From: DASPLX01 sp035627375
GTDB lineage: Bacteria > Pseudomonadota > Gammaproteobacteria > Burkholderiales > Burkholderiaceae_D
Assembly (NCBI GenBank): GCA_035627375.1
Contig: DASPLX010000092.1
Coordinates: 1-40,620 of the forward strand
Reading direction: 5' to 3'
Length of the DNA stretch: 40,620 nt
The translations under genes and the position numbers were made by a program. The notes under the pieces were generated by a model. That model did not search any database and was not told where the DNA came from. It saw only the letters and a list, made by a program, of their open reading frames with translations. Below are positions 15,030 to 23,224 of the stretch, piece by piece. Each line of letters opens with the position of its first letter. Positions within the stretch are counted from its first letter, which is position 1.

Positions 15030-15253
15030 TGTTTGTCTCCCTGAACACATATTATTCCGCGACGGCGCCAATGGAAGTTTCTCGAGCAGGGCGCGTGGCA
15101 TCCGTGCCACGGCCGACGGCTTGCGCTTGCGCAGAGCGAAAGCCGGCCGTTAGGACTACCGTGGAAATCCTGCCGTCGCGTCGCTTCGCCGGCTCTTCAC
15201 ATGCTGCGCGATCTCTTTGCGTTTTCACAATATTGAACTAACGCAATTTATGT

Positions 15254-15448
15254 ATGTCTATAGATTCCCCATTCAACTTCTTGATTGAATTCATCGTGGA
15301 AATTTTCGTTTCTCTCCTGGGTGGCGCCGCCATCGTCGCCGTTTGCATCGCTCGCCGCATTCATAAATTACGCAGCTATGATGCGATTCGCCGGTTGAAT
15401 GCGCGCTCCAGCGCTCGACGGAGATCGACTGCGCTCGATGTGCACTGA
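15254..15448 (+). CDS. Possible small membrane protein (64 aa)
   Basis: This is a weak candidate in the 456-base gap 15030-15485. The start region has no good ribosome-binding site. The product would have an N-terminal hydrophobic stretch (FLIEFIVEIFVSLLGG, then AAIVAVCIA) and a strongly basic tail, a layout seen in real small membrane proteins. The local sequence is less GC-rich than its surroundings. The rest of the gap shows nothing I can assign. Its 3' end lies 37 bases from the convergent CoA-transferase gene. Confidence 0.3.
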   Translation: MSIDSPFNFLIEFIVEIFVSLLGGAAIVAVCIARRIHKLRSYDAIRRLNARSSARRRSTALDVH

Positions 15449-15485
15449 TCACATTCCATGGCTTCGCGGCGATTCGCCGCGTAAG

Positions 15486-16883
15486 TCATTCGTTCCAGGC
15501 CGGAGTATGGGCGCCGAGCGGCACCGGTGGGCGGTCGAAGCGCGGCGGCGTCTCCGACATCCGTTCGACCGGAGCAACTGCCCGGACCAGTCCGAACGGC
15601 GAAGCTATCGTTTCCAGCCAGGGTTCGATTTCGTCCGCGCGCAGGTCCGGCGCCGACACCCCGCCGGCATTCGCGCCGAGCGATTGCAGCCAGCGGCCGG
15701 TCTGCGCCAGCGAGACGCGCACCAGCCAGCTGCCGCCTTCGCGGGCCCGTCTTTGCAGGGCAACCATGGCGGCGAATGCCGCCAAATATCCCGTAGCATG
15801 ATCGAGCGCCTGGCACGGCAACTTGCCCGGCCCCTCCAGTCCGGCGGCGTTGCCTTCCCGCCAGGCGATGCCGGTCGCCGATTGCACCAGGCTGTCGAAC
15901 CCGCGCCGTTGCGACCACGGGCCAGCGTGGCCGTAGGCCGATAGCGTCACGTAGATCAGCCCCGGGCGCGCCGCGCAGAGCTCTTCGGGAGAAAAGCCGA
16001 GAGCGGCCAAGGCGTCCGGCCGATACGCCTGCAAGAACACGTCCGCATTCTTCACCAGCTCCAGCAGGCGCCGCCGCCCTTCGGGCAGACGCAAATCCAG
16101 ATGCGCGGAACGCTTGCCGCGGCCGGTATCGATGACGAGCGGCGTGATGTTCGGCAGATGTCCGGCGCCGATCGCGAGCACGTCCGCTCCGTGTTGCGCC
16201 AGCGTGCGCGCCGCCAGCGGAGCGGCAATCACTCTCGACAGATCGAGTACGCGCACGCCGCTCAACGGCCGCGCCGCCGGAAGGTTCGTTCCGGCCGCAT
16301 CGGCGGCGGCGTCGCCGATGCGGACGATCTCGAACAATGGCAGGCCGTCGAGCGCGGCGGCCTGCGGGTGTATTCGCCATTCCTCTTGCGTGCGTATCAT
16401 CGAGGCGCACATGCCTTCGTCGGCAAGCCGTGCTTCGAGTTCCTCCGCGCGCCAACGGGCGATCGCCGCCGCGACGGCTTCCCGCTTGTCTTCGCATTCG
16501 AGCACCCACAGTACGCCGTCGCGGTGATGGGGGAAGTTGGTGTGCAGCTGGATCCAGCGGCCGTCGCCCGCCTGGTAGTAGCCGGCGATCGGGCTCCACA
16601 GATCCGCCGGCGGCTTGCCGTCGACGCCGAGATAGCGTTCGCTGCGGAACATGGCAAGCGCGCGCCGCATGTCCACCTCGATGCGCTGCATGCGCCCGCA
16701 ACGCAGGCGCCACAGGTCGGCCGCCGCAAGCGCCTGCGCGCCGATCGTCGCCGCGGCAACCGGTCCGACATGAAAACACGAGGGTAACGACGGAGCGCTG
16801 GAATCGATGCGTATCGCATCGAGCGCTTCCTCGTCGCAGCCGGCGGCGTTCCACAGGGCATGAAGCAGGGTGGTCGGAGTCAT
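15486..16883 (-). CDS. CaiB/BaiF-type family III CoA-transferase, domain order permuted
   Basis: The 465-aa protein starts at ATG 16883. Family III CoA-transferases move CoA between carboxylic acids through an aspartyl anhydride. Here the usual C-terminal block (YYQAGDGRWIQLHTNFPHH, ~115-250) comes first. The usual N-terminal block follows from ~285 (PLSGVRVLDLSRVIAAPLAARTL, GADVLAIG, LVKNADVFLQAYRP, GLIYVTLSAYGHAGPW). The catalytic Asp appears to be D361 in ALDHATGY. The gene reads as intact, so this looks like a natural circular permutation. The substrate is unknown, as no acyl-CoA pathway gene is adjacent. Usual family length is about 400 aa. Confidence 0.85.
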   Translation of the reverse strand: MTPTTLLHALWNAAGCDEEALDAIRIDSSAPSLPSCFHVGPVAAATIGAQALAAADLWRLRCGRMQRIEVDMRRALAMFRSERYLGVDGKPPADLWSPIAGYYQAGDGRWIQLHTNFPHHRDGVLWVLECEDKREAVAAAIARWRAEELEARLADEGMCASMIRTQEEWRIHPQAAALDGLPLFEIVRIGDAAADAAGTNLPAARPLSGVRVLDLSRVIAAPLAARTLAQHGADVLAIGAGHLPNITPLVIDTGRGKRSAHLDLRLPEGRRRLLELVKNADVFLQAYRPDALAALGFSPEELCAARPGLIYVTLSAYGHAGPWSQRRGFDSLVQSATGIAWREGNAAGLEGPGKLPCQALDHATGYLAAFAAMVALQRRAREGGSWLVRVSLAQTGRWLQSLGANAGGVSAPDLRADEIEPWLETIASPFGLVRAVAPVERMSETPPRFDRPPVPLGAHTPAWNE

Positions 16884-16951
16884 CGCACTGATCGGAAATT
16901 TGGATTTGCCGAGTATGCCCGATGCGCGGCTTGCACGCAGAAGGAGGCCGG

Positions 16952-17371
16952 TCAGGCCTTGTTCGACAGATAACGCGAGAATTGGTCCAGCGCCGTCTGG
17001 ATTCTCAAGACCAGCCGCTGCACCGTGCTTGCCGCATGATGACGGTGCGGGCGCTTGGGCGGAGCGTGGCGCGCATGCGCTTGCCGATGCTGGGGCGGGC
17101 TTGCGCCCGAACTGCTCCAATGACTGTTCCCGGCGGCATCCTCGGTTTCCATGCGGGCGATCCATCGGTCGTGCTCTTCGCGCCGGAGCGGATCCGACAA
17201 GACTTCATAGGCCGCATTGACCAGCTGGATGATGCGGATCGCTTCCTTGTTGTTCGGATTGTGATCGGGATGATATTTCTTCGAAAGGGTACGGTACGCC
17301 GCGCGAATGACTTCGGGAGGCGCATCTCGCGCGACCTTCAGATTGTCGTAATGCGTATGGATTCGCGGCAT
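16952..17371 (-). CDS. J-domain protein (DnaJ-like co-chaperone)
   Basis: The 139-aa protein starts at ATG 17371, which puts the J domain at the extreme N-terminus as usual. Residues ~5-70 form the J domain, with HYDNLKVARDAPPEVIRAAY, the essential HPD in KKYHPDHNP, and NAAYEVLSDPLRREEHDRW. The remainder is His/Ala/Pro-rich (HRQAHARHAPPKRPHRHH) and then a short helix. There is no Gly/Phe or zinc region, so it is a short specialised partner of an Hsp70 rather than DnaJ itself. The His-rich linker might bind metal; that is speculation. Confidence 0.9.
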   Translation of the reverse strand: MPRIHTHYDNLKVARDAPPEVIRAAYRTLSKKYHPDHNPNNKEAIRIIQLVNAAYEVLSDPLRREEHDRWIARMETEDAAGNSHWSSSGASPPQHRQAHARHAPPKRPHRHHAASTVQRLVLRIQTALDQFSRYLSNKA

Positions 17372-17474
17372 GGATGTCGCACTCGAAAAAAAGGGGCGGC
17401 GCAAAGGGTTCCGGCCGCGGACTGGATTGCAGCGCCATCGTAAGCGAAACGATGTCGGCCGGTGCTGTCCTTGA

Positions 17475-17735
17475 TCAAAGCTCCGTGCGCCGCATGCCGG
17501 CGCGCGTGCGCAATTCATTGATGAAGCTTTGTGCCTCGCGATGCGCCGCGAATTCGTCGAAGCCCTTTTGATAGCAGACCAGGGCGATATCGAGCAAGGC
17601 ATAGAGTTCGTCCCGGGAAAGCCGATCCGACAACGCGATCAATTGGCGCGCGAATTGATCGACGAGCACATCCCAAGGCATGCTGCTTTTGTTCTTGCAT
17701 TGTGCTAGCAAGGCAAGAATCTCGATATCACTCAT
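17475..17735 (-). CDS. Hypothetical protein, helical (86 aa)
   Basis: The product starts at MSDIEILALLAQC and is acidic at first, helical, with SRDELYALLDIALVCYQKGFDEFAA. The ATG at 17735 has no strong ribosome-binding site, and an in-frame Met at 17771 is possible. I do not recognise the family. It is cytoplasmic by composition and lies about 100 nt upstream of the J-domain gene on the same strand, so they may be co-expressed. Confidence 0.6.
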   Translation of the reverse strand: MSDIEILALLAQCKNKSSMPWDVLVDQFARQLIALSDRLSRDELYALLDIALVCYQKGFDEFAAHREAQSFINELRTRAGMRRTEL

Positions 17736-17914
17736 GGCGCGATTTCTTATCGGCAAAAGAAACATAGGCATTTCTCGGGCCGATAAGTTCGCTCGGGACA
17801 CAAATTCATTCCACGATCGCCACCGATGTTGCCCCTTATCTTAAGTCAACGAATTTCGCGGATGCACACGGAAACCGCCGTGACATATCGGCGGTTTCCG
17901 CTGGCGGGAAGAGA

Positions 17915-18277
17915 TCAGCGATGGATGGAGTTGCTGCCGGGCGTATTGTTGGACCCGGCGGCCGGAGCCGCGCTCTCGGTCGGCTTCGGTTTGCCTTGGG
18001 CATCGCTCAAGCGATACTTGGTGCGTCGATCGCCCATCAGATCGCGCAGTTCGCGAATGCTCATTGCCGAGACCTCATGCATTCGAATCAGCAGCGATGC
18101 GCCGACCGGTAGACGGCGGTGCCGGATCTTGCTGATAACCGGCGGAGCGACTTCGAGCGCGCGCGACAAGGCTGCATCGTTCTTCAGGTTCATCCGTTCG
18201 AGCAGCGTGTCGAGCAGGCGATTCGGGTCGTAGGTTTCCTGTCCCACGAGCGCGTGTTCAGCCATGTGTTCAGCCAT
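17915..18277 (-). CDS. Small HTH (Cro/CI-like) regulator, copy 1
   Basis: The 120-aa protein follows a GAGGG site. A compact helix-turn-helix lies at ~30-90, with NDAALSRALEVAPPVISKI followed by RHRRLPVGASLLIRMHEV, then SIRELRDLMGDRR. The C-terminal tail is Pro/Ala/Ser/Asn-rich and probably disordered. The core is almost identical to the gene at 26049-26345, while N- and C-termini differ, so they are paralogues. The first eight residues are a duplicated MAEH caused by a tandem 12-bp repeat. Both copies have TGTGAA-type half-sites upstream, which hints at autoregulation. The regulated genes are unknown. Confidence 0.85.
   Translation of the reverse strand: MAEHMAEHALVGQETYDPNRLLDTLLERMNLKNDAALSRALEVAPPVISKIRHRRLPVGASLLIRMHEVSAMSIRELRDLMGDRRTKYRLSDAQGKPKPTESAAPAAGSNNTPGSNSIHR
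18254..18277. repeat. Tandem 12-bp repeat (two units) at the start of the HTH gene
   Basis: GTGTTCAGCCAT occurs twice in direct tandem, so the protein starts MAEHMAEH and either ATG could be used. The repeat number could vary by slippage without breaking the frame. In the ~115 bases beyond (18301-18415), TGAAA...TTTCA (18377-18390) is a possible operator. Confidence 0.8.
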
Positions 18278-18448
18278 GATTCCCTCGTCAAGTGAAAAGT
18301 CAATCGATCTTCAACCTTCTGGACGTGAAGAATGACAGTTTCATGTTGGCTAAGTTTCCAGGCACAACAAAAAATGTGAAAAAAATTTCAAATTCAGCAA
18401 ATCGTTAGAGCGAGGTCAAACGCCGTACCGGGCGGGGCGCGCATGCGC

Positions 18449-19132
18449 TCATGCGTCGATCGCGTCGATCAAGCCGGGATGATTGTTGCCGACCTTGTTG
18501 ACTTCCTTGCCGACCGGATGCCATGCGAAAGCCTCAGGGGCGAGCGACAGCGCGCGAGCGAGATGCTCGGCTTGTTCGGATGGCAGGCTGTTGTCCATCC
18601 AGAGCGCGGCGTCCTCCGGCGCCAAAACGACCGGGCGGCGATCGTGAATGTCGACCATGCCGCCGTCGGCCGCCGCGGTGACCAGCACGAAGCCCGTGCC
18701 TTCATGTTCCTCTTTCCCGGGACGATGATTCGTGATCGCGGCGAGGAACATCGGGGCGCCGCTCTTGAGATGGATGTACCAAGGCTGCTTGTGGCGCGGC
18801 TCGCCGGTCCACTCATACCATCCGTTGGCCGGCACGATCGCGCGGCCCGATCTCCATAGCGGACGGAAGAAAGCGCCGGTCGCTGCCTTCTCGATGCGCG
18901 CGTTGATGGCGACCGGCAGGCCCTTGTCGGCGGCCCATGAAGGCCGGTAGCCCCAGCGCACGCGTTCGATTTCGAGCGTGTCGCCCGCGAAGCGATGCAT
19001 CAGCAACGGGCGCGTGCCGGGCGCGACGTTCCAGTTCGGCGCGCCGCCTTGCGCAGCGAGCACGCTGAGGTCGGGTTCGAAATAGGACGCGTAGACGTCG
19101 CTGCTCAGGTATTGGGTGATTCGCCCGCACAT
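18449..19132 (-). CDS. yedK: SRAP domain abasic-site DNA-protein crosslinking protein (YedK/HMCES)
   Basis: The 227-aa protein is full length for the family. Cys2 (MCGRITQY), which becomes N-terminal after Met removal, forms the thiazolidine link to abasic sites in single-stranded DNA. Other signatures are APG, RWGYRPSWA, INARIEKAATGAFFRP, the Glu in NGWYEW, and IHDRRPVVL, which holds the active-site His. It shields abasic sites during replication. It is a stand-alone gene with no visible SOS box. The 67-base gap to the LysR gene shows nothing. Confidence 0.94.
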   Translation of the reverse strand: MCGRITQYLSSDVYASYFEPDLSVLAAQGGAPNWNVAPGTRPLLMHRFAGDTLEIERVRWGYRPSWAADKGLPVAINARIEKAATGAFFRPLWRSGRAIVPANGWYEWTGEPRHKQPWYIHLKSGAPMFLAAITNHRPGKEEHEGTGFVLVTAAADGGMVDIHDRRPVVLAPEDAALWMDNSLPSEQAEHLARALSLAPEAFAWHPVGKEVNKVGNNHPGLIDAIDA

Positions 19133-19199
19133 GGCGCCATTCTAGACGGTGCGAGCGCCGCCGGCTTGAACCGGATCAGGGAGTGCCGAACGCGCCCCG

Positions 19200-20120
19200 T
19201 CAGGCCGCGCTTTCCCGGTCGAGCCGCACCTGTTCCTTGATCCATTCGCAGAAGGCTTGCACCGCGGGCCGCGCATCGACTTCCGGCGGCCGCAACAGGT
19301 TGTAGCTATAGGGACTGAGCACGCGATGTTCCGGAAACAGGCGCACCAGCCGTCCCGACCGCAAGTCTCCGGCGATCAGGGGTTCGGCGGCGATGGCCAC
19401 GCCTTGACCGCTGGCTGCCGCTTCGAGCGTCAGATAGGTATGGGAAAAACTCGATCCGGTTCCGCCGCGATACTCGACGCCGCAGGCGCGCAGCCAGCGG
19501 CTCCAGTCGATCTCTTCGGCGATGCGGGGTTCCGCTTCGTCGTGCAATAGAGAATGGCGCGGCAAGTCGGCGGGGCTCTCGAGATCGGATGCCGCCGCGC
19601 GAAATCCCGGACTGCACACGGCCGAAAACCACTGTTCCATCAGTTTGTCGGCTTTCAATCCGGGATAGGGGCCGGTGCCGAGACGAATCGCGATATCGAC
19701 GCCGTCGCGCAGGAAATCCACAGCGTGGATCGAAGCCAGCACACGCAAGTCGATCTCGGGATGGCGCGCGCGCAGGTCGCCGAGCCTCGGCATCAGCCAG
19801 CGCGCGACGAAGGATGGTACCGAGGTCACGGTGATGACGCGCTCGTCGCCATAGCGGCGCATTGCCTCGGAGGCATCGGCCAAGCCGTTCAACAGCGGTC
19901 GCAAGGCTTCGGCGTAGCTGCGGCCGGCCGCGGTCAGCACGACGCCGCGCGCCAGGCGCTGGAACAGCGGCACGCCGAGCCAGGTCTCGAGCTGTTTGAT
20001 CTGGTGGGCAATGGCGCCGGCCGAGACATGCAATTCTTCGCCGGCACGCTGGAATCCGCCATGGCGGGCAGCCGCCTCGAAGGCGCGAACGGCAGGCAGG
20101 GGCGGCAGGCGTCGGGACAT
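19200..20120 (-). CDS. LysR-family transcriptional regulator (GcvA-like)
   Basis: The 306-aa protein has a winged HTH at ~1-65 (PAVRAFEAAARHGGFQRAGEELHVS, with HQIKQLETWLGVPLFQR). A type 2 periplasmic-binding-like effector domain follows (~90-295, with VPSFVARWLMPRLGDL and VDIAIRLGTG). These are features of the GcvA-like subgroup. It is divergent from an EamA transporter gene with a 146-bp shared region, the classic LysR arrangement, so it probably controls that exporter and itself. The effector is unknown, likely an amino acid or related metabolite. Confidence 0.92.
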   Translation of the reverse strand: MSRRLPPLPAVRAFEAAARHGGFQRAGEELHVSAGAIAHQIKQLETWLGVPLFQRLARGVVLTAAGRSYAEALRPLLNGLADASEAMRRYGDERVITVTSVPSFVARWLMPRLGDLRARHPEIDLRVLASIHAVDFLRDGVDIAIRLGTGPYPGLKADKLMEQWFSAVCSPGFRAAASDLESPADLPRHSLLHDEAEPRIAEEIDWSRWLRACGVEYRGGTGSSFSHTYLTLEAAASGQGVAIAAEPLIAGDLRSGRLVRLFPEHRVLSPYSYNLLRPPEVDARPAVQAFCEWIKEQVRLDRESAA

Positions 20121-20127
20121 GAAAGCC

Positions 20128-20140
20128 TCAATTTTGTTGA
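20128..20140. promoter_or_regulatory. Candidate LysR box (T-N11-A)
   Basis: TCAATTTTGTTGA fits T-N11-A with a TCAA/TTGA inverted repeat. It lies 8 bases from the LysR start codon in the divergent region, a usual place for autoregulatory binding. Confidence 0.45.
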
Positions 20141-20158
20141 GTCATTCCGTAAAGAATA

Positions 20159-20188
20159 TTGATTTGTTCGGCCTTTCGCAAGTAGATA
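20159..20188 (+). promoter_or_regulatory. Candidate sigma-70 promoter of the EamA transporter
   Basis: TTGATT (20159-20164) and TAGATA (20183-20188) are separated by 18 bp, giving a leader of about 70 nt before the transporter start at 20267. The -35 lies about 20 bp from the LysR box. Confidence 0.45.
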
Positions 20189-20266
20189 AACTCGGACTGA
20201 TGGGGCCTCTTCGGCCTGTGGGGAAGAATGCGACCCCAAAATGAGTTTATCCTTGGAAGACTGCTC

Positions 20267-21157
20267 ATGTCTCGTCGCCTTGCGATTTTCCTGGTGTTGC
20301 TGTCGGCCGTCGGTTTCGGTTCGGTGGCAATGTTCGCCAAGTTGGCTTATGGCGCCGGAGTCAGTACCGCCGTGGTGCTGGCGCTGCGTTTCTTGCTGGC
20401 GGCCGCATTTCTTGCACCCATTATCTGGATCAAGCGGATTTCCTTGCCGCGCGGACGCCTACTTGCCGGCTTCATCCTGATGGGAGTGCTCTATACGGCG
20501 CAGGCGCAAAGCTATTTCACGGCCTTGCGGTATGCGAGCAGCGGGCTGGTCGGCTTGCTGCTGTATGTGTACCCGGTCCTGGTGACGGTATTGGCGCTCC
20601 TGCTCGGATGGGAAAGGCTCGAGCGCCGCACCTTGGTCCTGCTGGTCCTGGCCGTCATGGGATTGGGGGTCACGCTCGGCGGTCAACTGCACGGCCAGCC
20701 GTTCGGCATTTTCCTGGGTTTGCTCGCCGCGGTGATTTACGCGGTCTACATTCTGACGGGCGGCAAGTTGACGCCCAAGGTGCATCCGCTGGCGGCGACT
20801 TTCGTGGTTCTCGCCTCCGCGGCGTTCTTCAACGGCGGGCTGGCGCTCGCCGGCGGCGGCGGATTGCCGCACGGCGCCACCGCTTGGTTGGCGATCGCGG
20901 CGATCGCCTTGTTCGCGACGGTGCTTGCGATTGCCGCCTTCCTTGCCGGCATCAAGCATATCGGCGCGGCGCAGGCCTCGATCGTTTCCACAATGGAACC
21001 GGTCATTACCATCGGGCTGGGCGTCGCGTTGCTCGGTGAAACGGTCAGCACTAGCCAGATGCTCGGCGGGGCCATGGTGCTGACGGCGGTGATCTTGCTG
21101 GCAACGCGCCCGCCTCAGCCGGCATTGCCGCGCCAAGGCAGCTCGCCAAGCATGTAA
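20267..21157 (+). CDS. EamA (DMT superfamily) transporter
   Basis: The 296-aa protein starts at ATG 20267 after GGAAGA; thirteen in-frame residues upstream lack a signal. Ten hydrophobic helices form two EamA repeats, the first beginning AIFLVLLSAVGFGSVAMFAK and the second GIFLGLLAAVIYAVYIL. The ending HIGAAQASIVSTMEPVITI, followed by LLGETVSTSQMLGG, is the family signature. It probably exports an amino acid or similar metabolite across the inner membrane. Regulation by the divergent LysR protein is likely from gene arrangement. Confidence 0.92.
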   Translation: MSRRLAIFLVLLSAVGFGSVAMFAKLAYGAGVSTAVVLALRFLLAAAFLAPIIWIKRISLPRGRLLAGFILMGVLYTAQAQSYFTALRYASSGLVGLLLYVYPVLVTVLALLLGWERLERRTLVLLVLAVMGLGVTLGGQLHGQPFGIFLGLLAAVIYAVYILTGGKLTPKVHPLAATFVVLASAAFFNGGLALAGGGGLPHGATAWLAIAAIALFATVLAIAAFLAGIKHIGAAQASIVSTMEPVITIGLGVALLGETVSTSQMLGGAMVLTAVILLATRPPQPALPRQGSSPSM

Positions 21158-21176
21158 GCCGGCATGACGGCGCAGC

Positions 21177-21389
21177 CTATCGGTCGCTCAAAATGCGGTG
21201 GGCGAGCGCCTTGGCCTCTTCCAGCGCTTCGGCCGGCGTGTTCGAGACGGTGCCCACCGCATATTCCGAACCGTCGCTCTCCACTCCGCCGTCGCGCTTG
21301 ATCAGTACGATGCCTTGATATTTGTCATCTACCGGCTGGATATCGGCCTCCGCGCGCCAGTCGCCCTTGGTATAGGTCACAGCAGCCAT
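21177..21389 (-). CDS. Small hypothetical protein (70 aa)
   Basis: ATG 21389 follows GGAGAG. The product has a strand-turn-strand opening (YTKGDWRAEADIQPVDDKY, then GIVLIKRDGG) and a C-terminal helix (NTPAEALEEAKALAHRIL). That is a beta-beta-beta-alpha arrangement seen in small Burkholderiales proteins such as DUF6723; the match is only by eye. The gene at 24021-24458 ends in a similar pattern. It converges on the EamA gene, 19 nt apart. Function is unknown. Confidence 0.65.
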   Translation of the reverse strand: MAAVTYTKGDWRAEADIQPVDDKYQGIVLIKRDGGVESDGSEYAVGTVSNTPAEALEEAKALAHRILSDR

Positions 21390-21744
21390 GATGCTCTCCT
21401 GAATACACGTCATGATTTCCATATCGTCCGGTGGCGAGCAGATCGCCATACGTGTATCAGACAAGCGCCTTCCTATTCGATTCGTCGCTTTGGGATAGGG
21501 GAGGCCGCCCAAAGACGCTCCGAATGCGTTATCGCATCCCAAGATATCCATTCCTGGATGAATTTTGGCCATGGTGAAAAAACGCCATTGAATCAATGAC
21601 ATGGAGAATAATCAACAAGGTTGTCCACAGGCTTGCTCACAGTTGTTGTGGGTAACTATTGATATTTCTCAAGCATGATGGGCGGGAAAAGCGGCCTGCA
21701 TTCCTATCGAATTGCTTGTTGGCGACGAGGCGAAAGTCGCGGCT
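21390..21744. other. Intergenic stretch, no gene seen
   Basis: These 355 bases lie between two minus-strand genes. They contain two 9-mers resembling DnaA boxes in inverted orientation (21621-21629 and 21647-21655, each with one mismatch to the consensus). I see no terminator, repeat or credible reading frame. Confidence 0.4.
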
Positions 21745-22062
21745 TCAGGCTTGCTGCGCGGTTTGATCGCAACGCTGCATCGCATCGTAGATGGCAATGA
21801 TGCGATCGATGATCGTATTGATCTCGGCGTTATCCATTGCCTTGACCGTCTGCTCCAGCGTTGCGGTCGGTCCGTCGGCGCGAATCCTGGTCAAGCGCTG
21901 CCGCAATTCGCTGAACTCGCCGCGCACCGCTTCCGGCAAGTCGTTGTCGCGCAGGTGAATGATGTGATGTACGTAACTGCTCGTCAGCCATTGCCTTCTT
22001 TGAAGTTCGGTGCCGTACAAGGAGAGGATCGCTTTGTGAAACTTATACAAAGCATAAGACAT
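21745..22062 (-). CDS. Hypothetical helical protein (105 aa)
   Basis: A GGAG site precedes the ATG. The sequence is amphipathic and helical throughout (YALYKFHKAILSLYGTELQRR, cut here; later AINTIIDRIIAIYDAMQR-like repeats of Ile/Asp). It has no signal peptide or membrane segment. It does not match a family I know. It is one of several short unrecognised genes between 21177 and 27184. Confidence 0.65.
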   Translation of the reverse strand: MSYALYKFHKAILSLYGTELQRRQWLTSSYVHHIIHLRDNDLPEAVRGEFSELRQRLTRIRADGPTATLEQTVKAMDNAEINTIIDRIIAIYDAMQRCDQTAQQA

Positions 22063-22274
22063 GAGGTGCTCCGTGGATACAAATGCTGAAAGATGCTGCA
22101 GCGCCGGCTTGGCGCTGTATCGTCTCGATCATTGAATATCCGGCCAGGAGCGGCTACTCGTAGAAATAACAGCTTGACGACGAGGCTTGCCGATCGCGTT
22201 TGCCCACCGGAAAATCAGGGCTGGTCCAGACTTGGTTGAGTCTCGCTCGCCGCGCCGATTTGTATCATTGGATA

Positions 22275-22400
22275 AAAAAAGTTTCCTTCCTCCCATAAAT
22301 ATGGCATGTGCATTTTCGAATTCAGCGGTTTAATAAGCACGTCTGATCCGGTATTTGCAGCGATGGACTTTGCCCCGGCCCTCCGTGCCGGGGCTTTTTT
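22275..22400 (+). ncRNA. Candidate small RNA D with CCUCC loop in its terminator
   Basis: In the 399-base gap 22063-22461, a CU-rich tract (TTTCCTTCCTCCC, 22282-22294) lies upstream of a perfect 8-bp hairpin (22372-22379 with 22387-22394). The loop reads CCTCCGT and six T follow. No plus-strand coding gene ends upstream: the nearest gene is on the other strand. The terminator therefore implies a separate short transcript. The 5' end is a guess; TATCAT at 22263 could be a -10 but has no good -35. The sequence before it (22063-22260) shows nothing. Confidence 0.4.
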
Positions 22401-22461
22401 CTTTGGCGACGGCAATTCCATTAAAATGGCGGCGATCGTTCCTGAGTTCGTACACCGTTTC

Positions 22462-22656
22462 ATGACCATCTTCGAAGAGCAGGCAGCCAACGCCAACTCG
22501 CTGCGCCCCGATTCTCCCTGCGTCGGTCGTTGTTCCACCGCCTATGGCGATGAGATATGCCGAGGATGTGGCCGCACCTTCGAGGAGGTGATCAACTGGA
22601 TCGTCTACACCGAGGAAGAAAAGGCTGCGGTCTGGGCTCGGCTCGCCAATGCCTGA
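22462..22656 (+). CDS. DUF1289 family protein (small Cys-rich)
   Basis: The 64-aa protein starts at ATG 22462; an in-frame ATG at 22426 is possible, and neither has a clear ribosome-binding site. The family signature is complete: SPCVGRCSTAYGDEICRGCGRTFEEVINW. The four cysteines (CxxxC and CxxC) probably bind metal. DUF1289 proteins are short and of unknown role. The start follows candidate RNA D and its terminator closely. Confidence 0.85.
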   Translation: MTIFEEQAANANSLRPDSPCVGRCSTAYGDEICRGCGRTFEEVINWIVYTEEEKAAVWARLANA

Positions 22657-22698
22657 GCCCATCGATTCGTACGTCGGGGCTGGTACCGGGCCGGCAGA

Positions 22699-22956
22699 TC
22701 ACCAAGGAAAGAATTTCCGCTCGAGGATGATCGGCGAACTGGGAGAGCCGGCAATCGCCATGCGTCGCGCCACCGCGATGATCGTGTCTTCATAGGCATG
22801 AAAAGCCTCCAGGTAATCCATGTCGTCGCCCCAGGTGCGGCAGATGTAAGACAAGGTTTGCTTCGGAATCAGGCAGTCGCGTTTCATGAAACCGACGGCG
22901 ACCGTAAATGCCACACCTTCTTCGATGAGATGCGGACTTTCCATTACCATGCTCAT
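22699..22956 (-). CDS. DUF1488-like small protein (85 aa)
   Basis: ATG 22956 follows GGGAG. The pattern EEGVAFTVAVGFMKRDCLIP, then KQTLSYICRTWGDD, then FHAYEDTIIAVARRMA and a final IILERKFF strand fits DUF1488 by eye (strand, Cys-containing strand, helix, strand). Function is unknown. It converges on the DUF1289 gene, 42 nt apart. The following region, 22957-23465, holds candidate RNA B and nothing else I can assign. Confidence 0.65.
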   Translation of the reverse strand: MSMVMESPHLIEEGVAFTVAVGFMKRDCLIPKQTLSYICRTWGDDMDYLEAFHAYEDTIIAVARRMAIAGSPSSPIILERKFFPW

Positions 22957-23224
22957 GGCGGACTCCCGAACGTAGCACAGGTTGACAGCGGCAAATGATT
23001 GAAAAAATCGTAACGACACGGGTTCGTGACTCTTTGTCGGAGGTCAATAAGCGCGTAGGGGAGCGTGAAAGGAAGAGGTAGGGCGCAAGGAAGGCAAGAG
23101 TCTGAAGCAAGGCTTGAATGCTTGCCTGACGATGAAAATTCCATTTGTCAAGCGCTTCATAATATTCGGCGAAGCTGCTGAAGAACCGTATCTTTATTTC
23201 CAACAAGTACCTTACAGTAACACC

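Noticed and set aside
21621..21655. Inverted pair of DnaA-box-like 9-mers.
   Set aside because: Each has a mismatch to the consensus, and there is no AT-rich unwinding region, dnaA, dnaN or other replication gene nearby.
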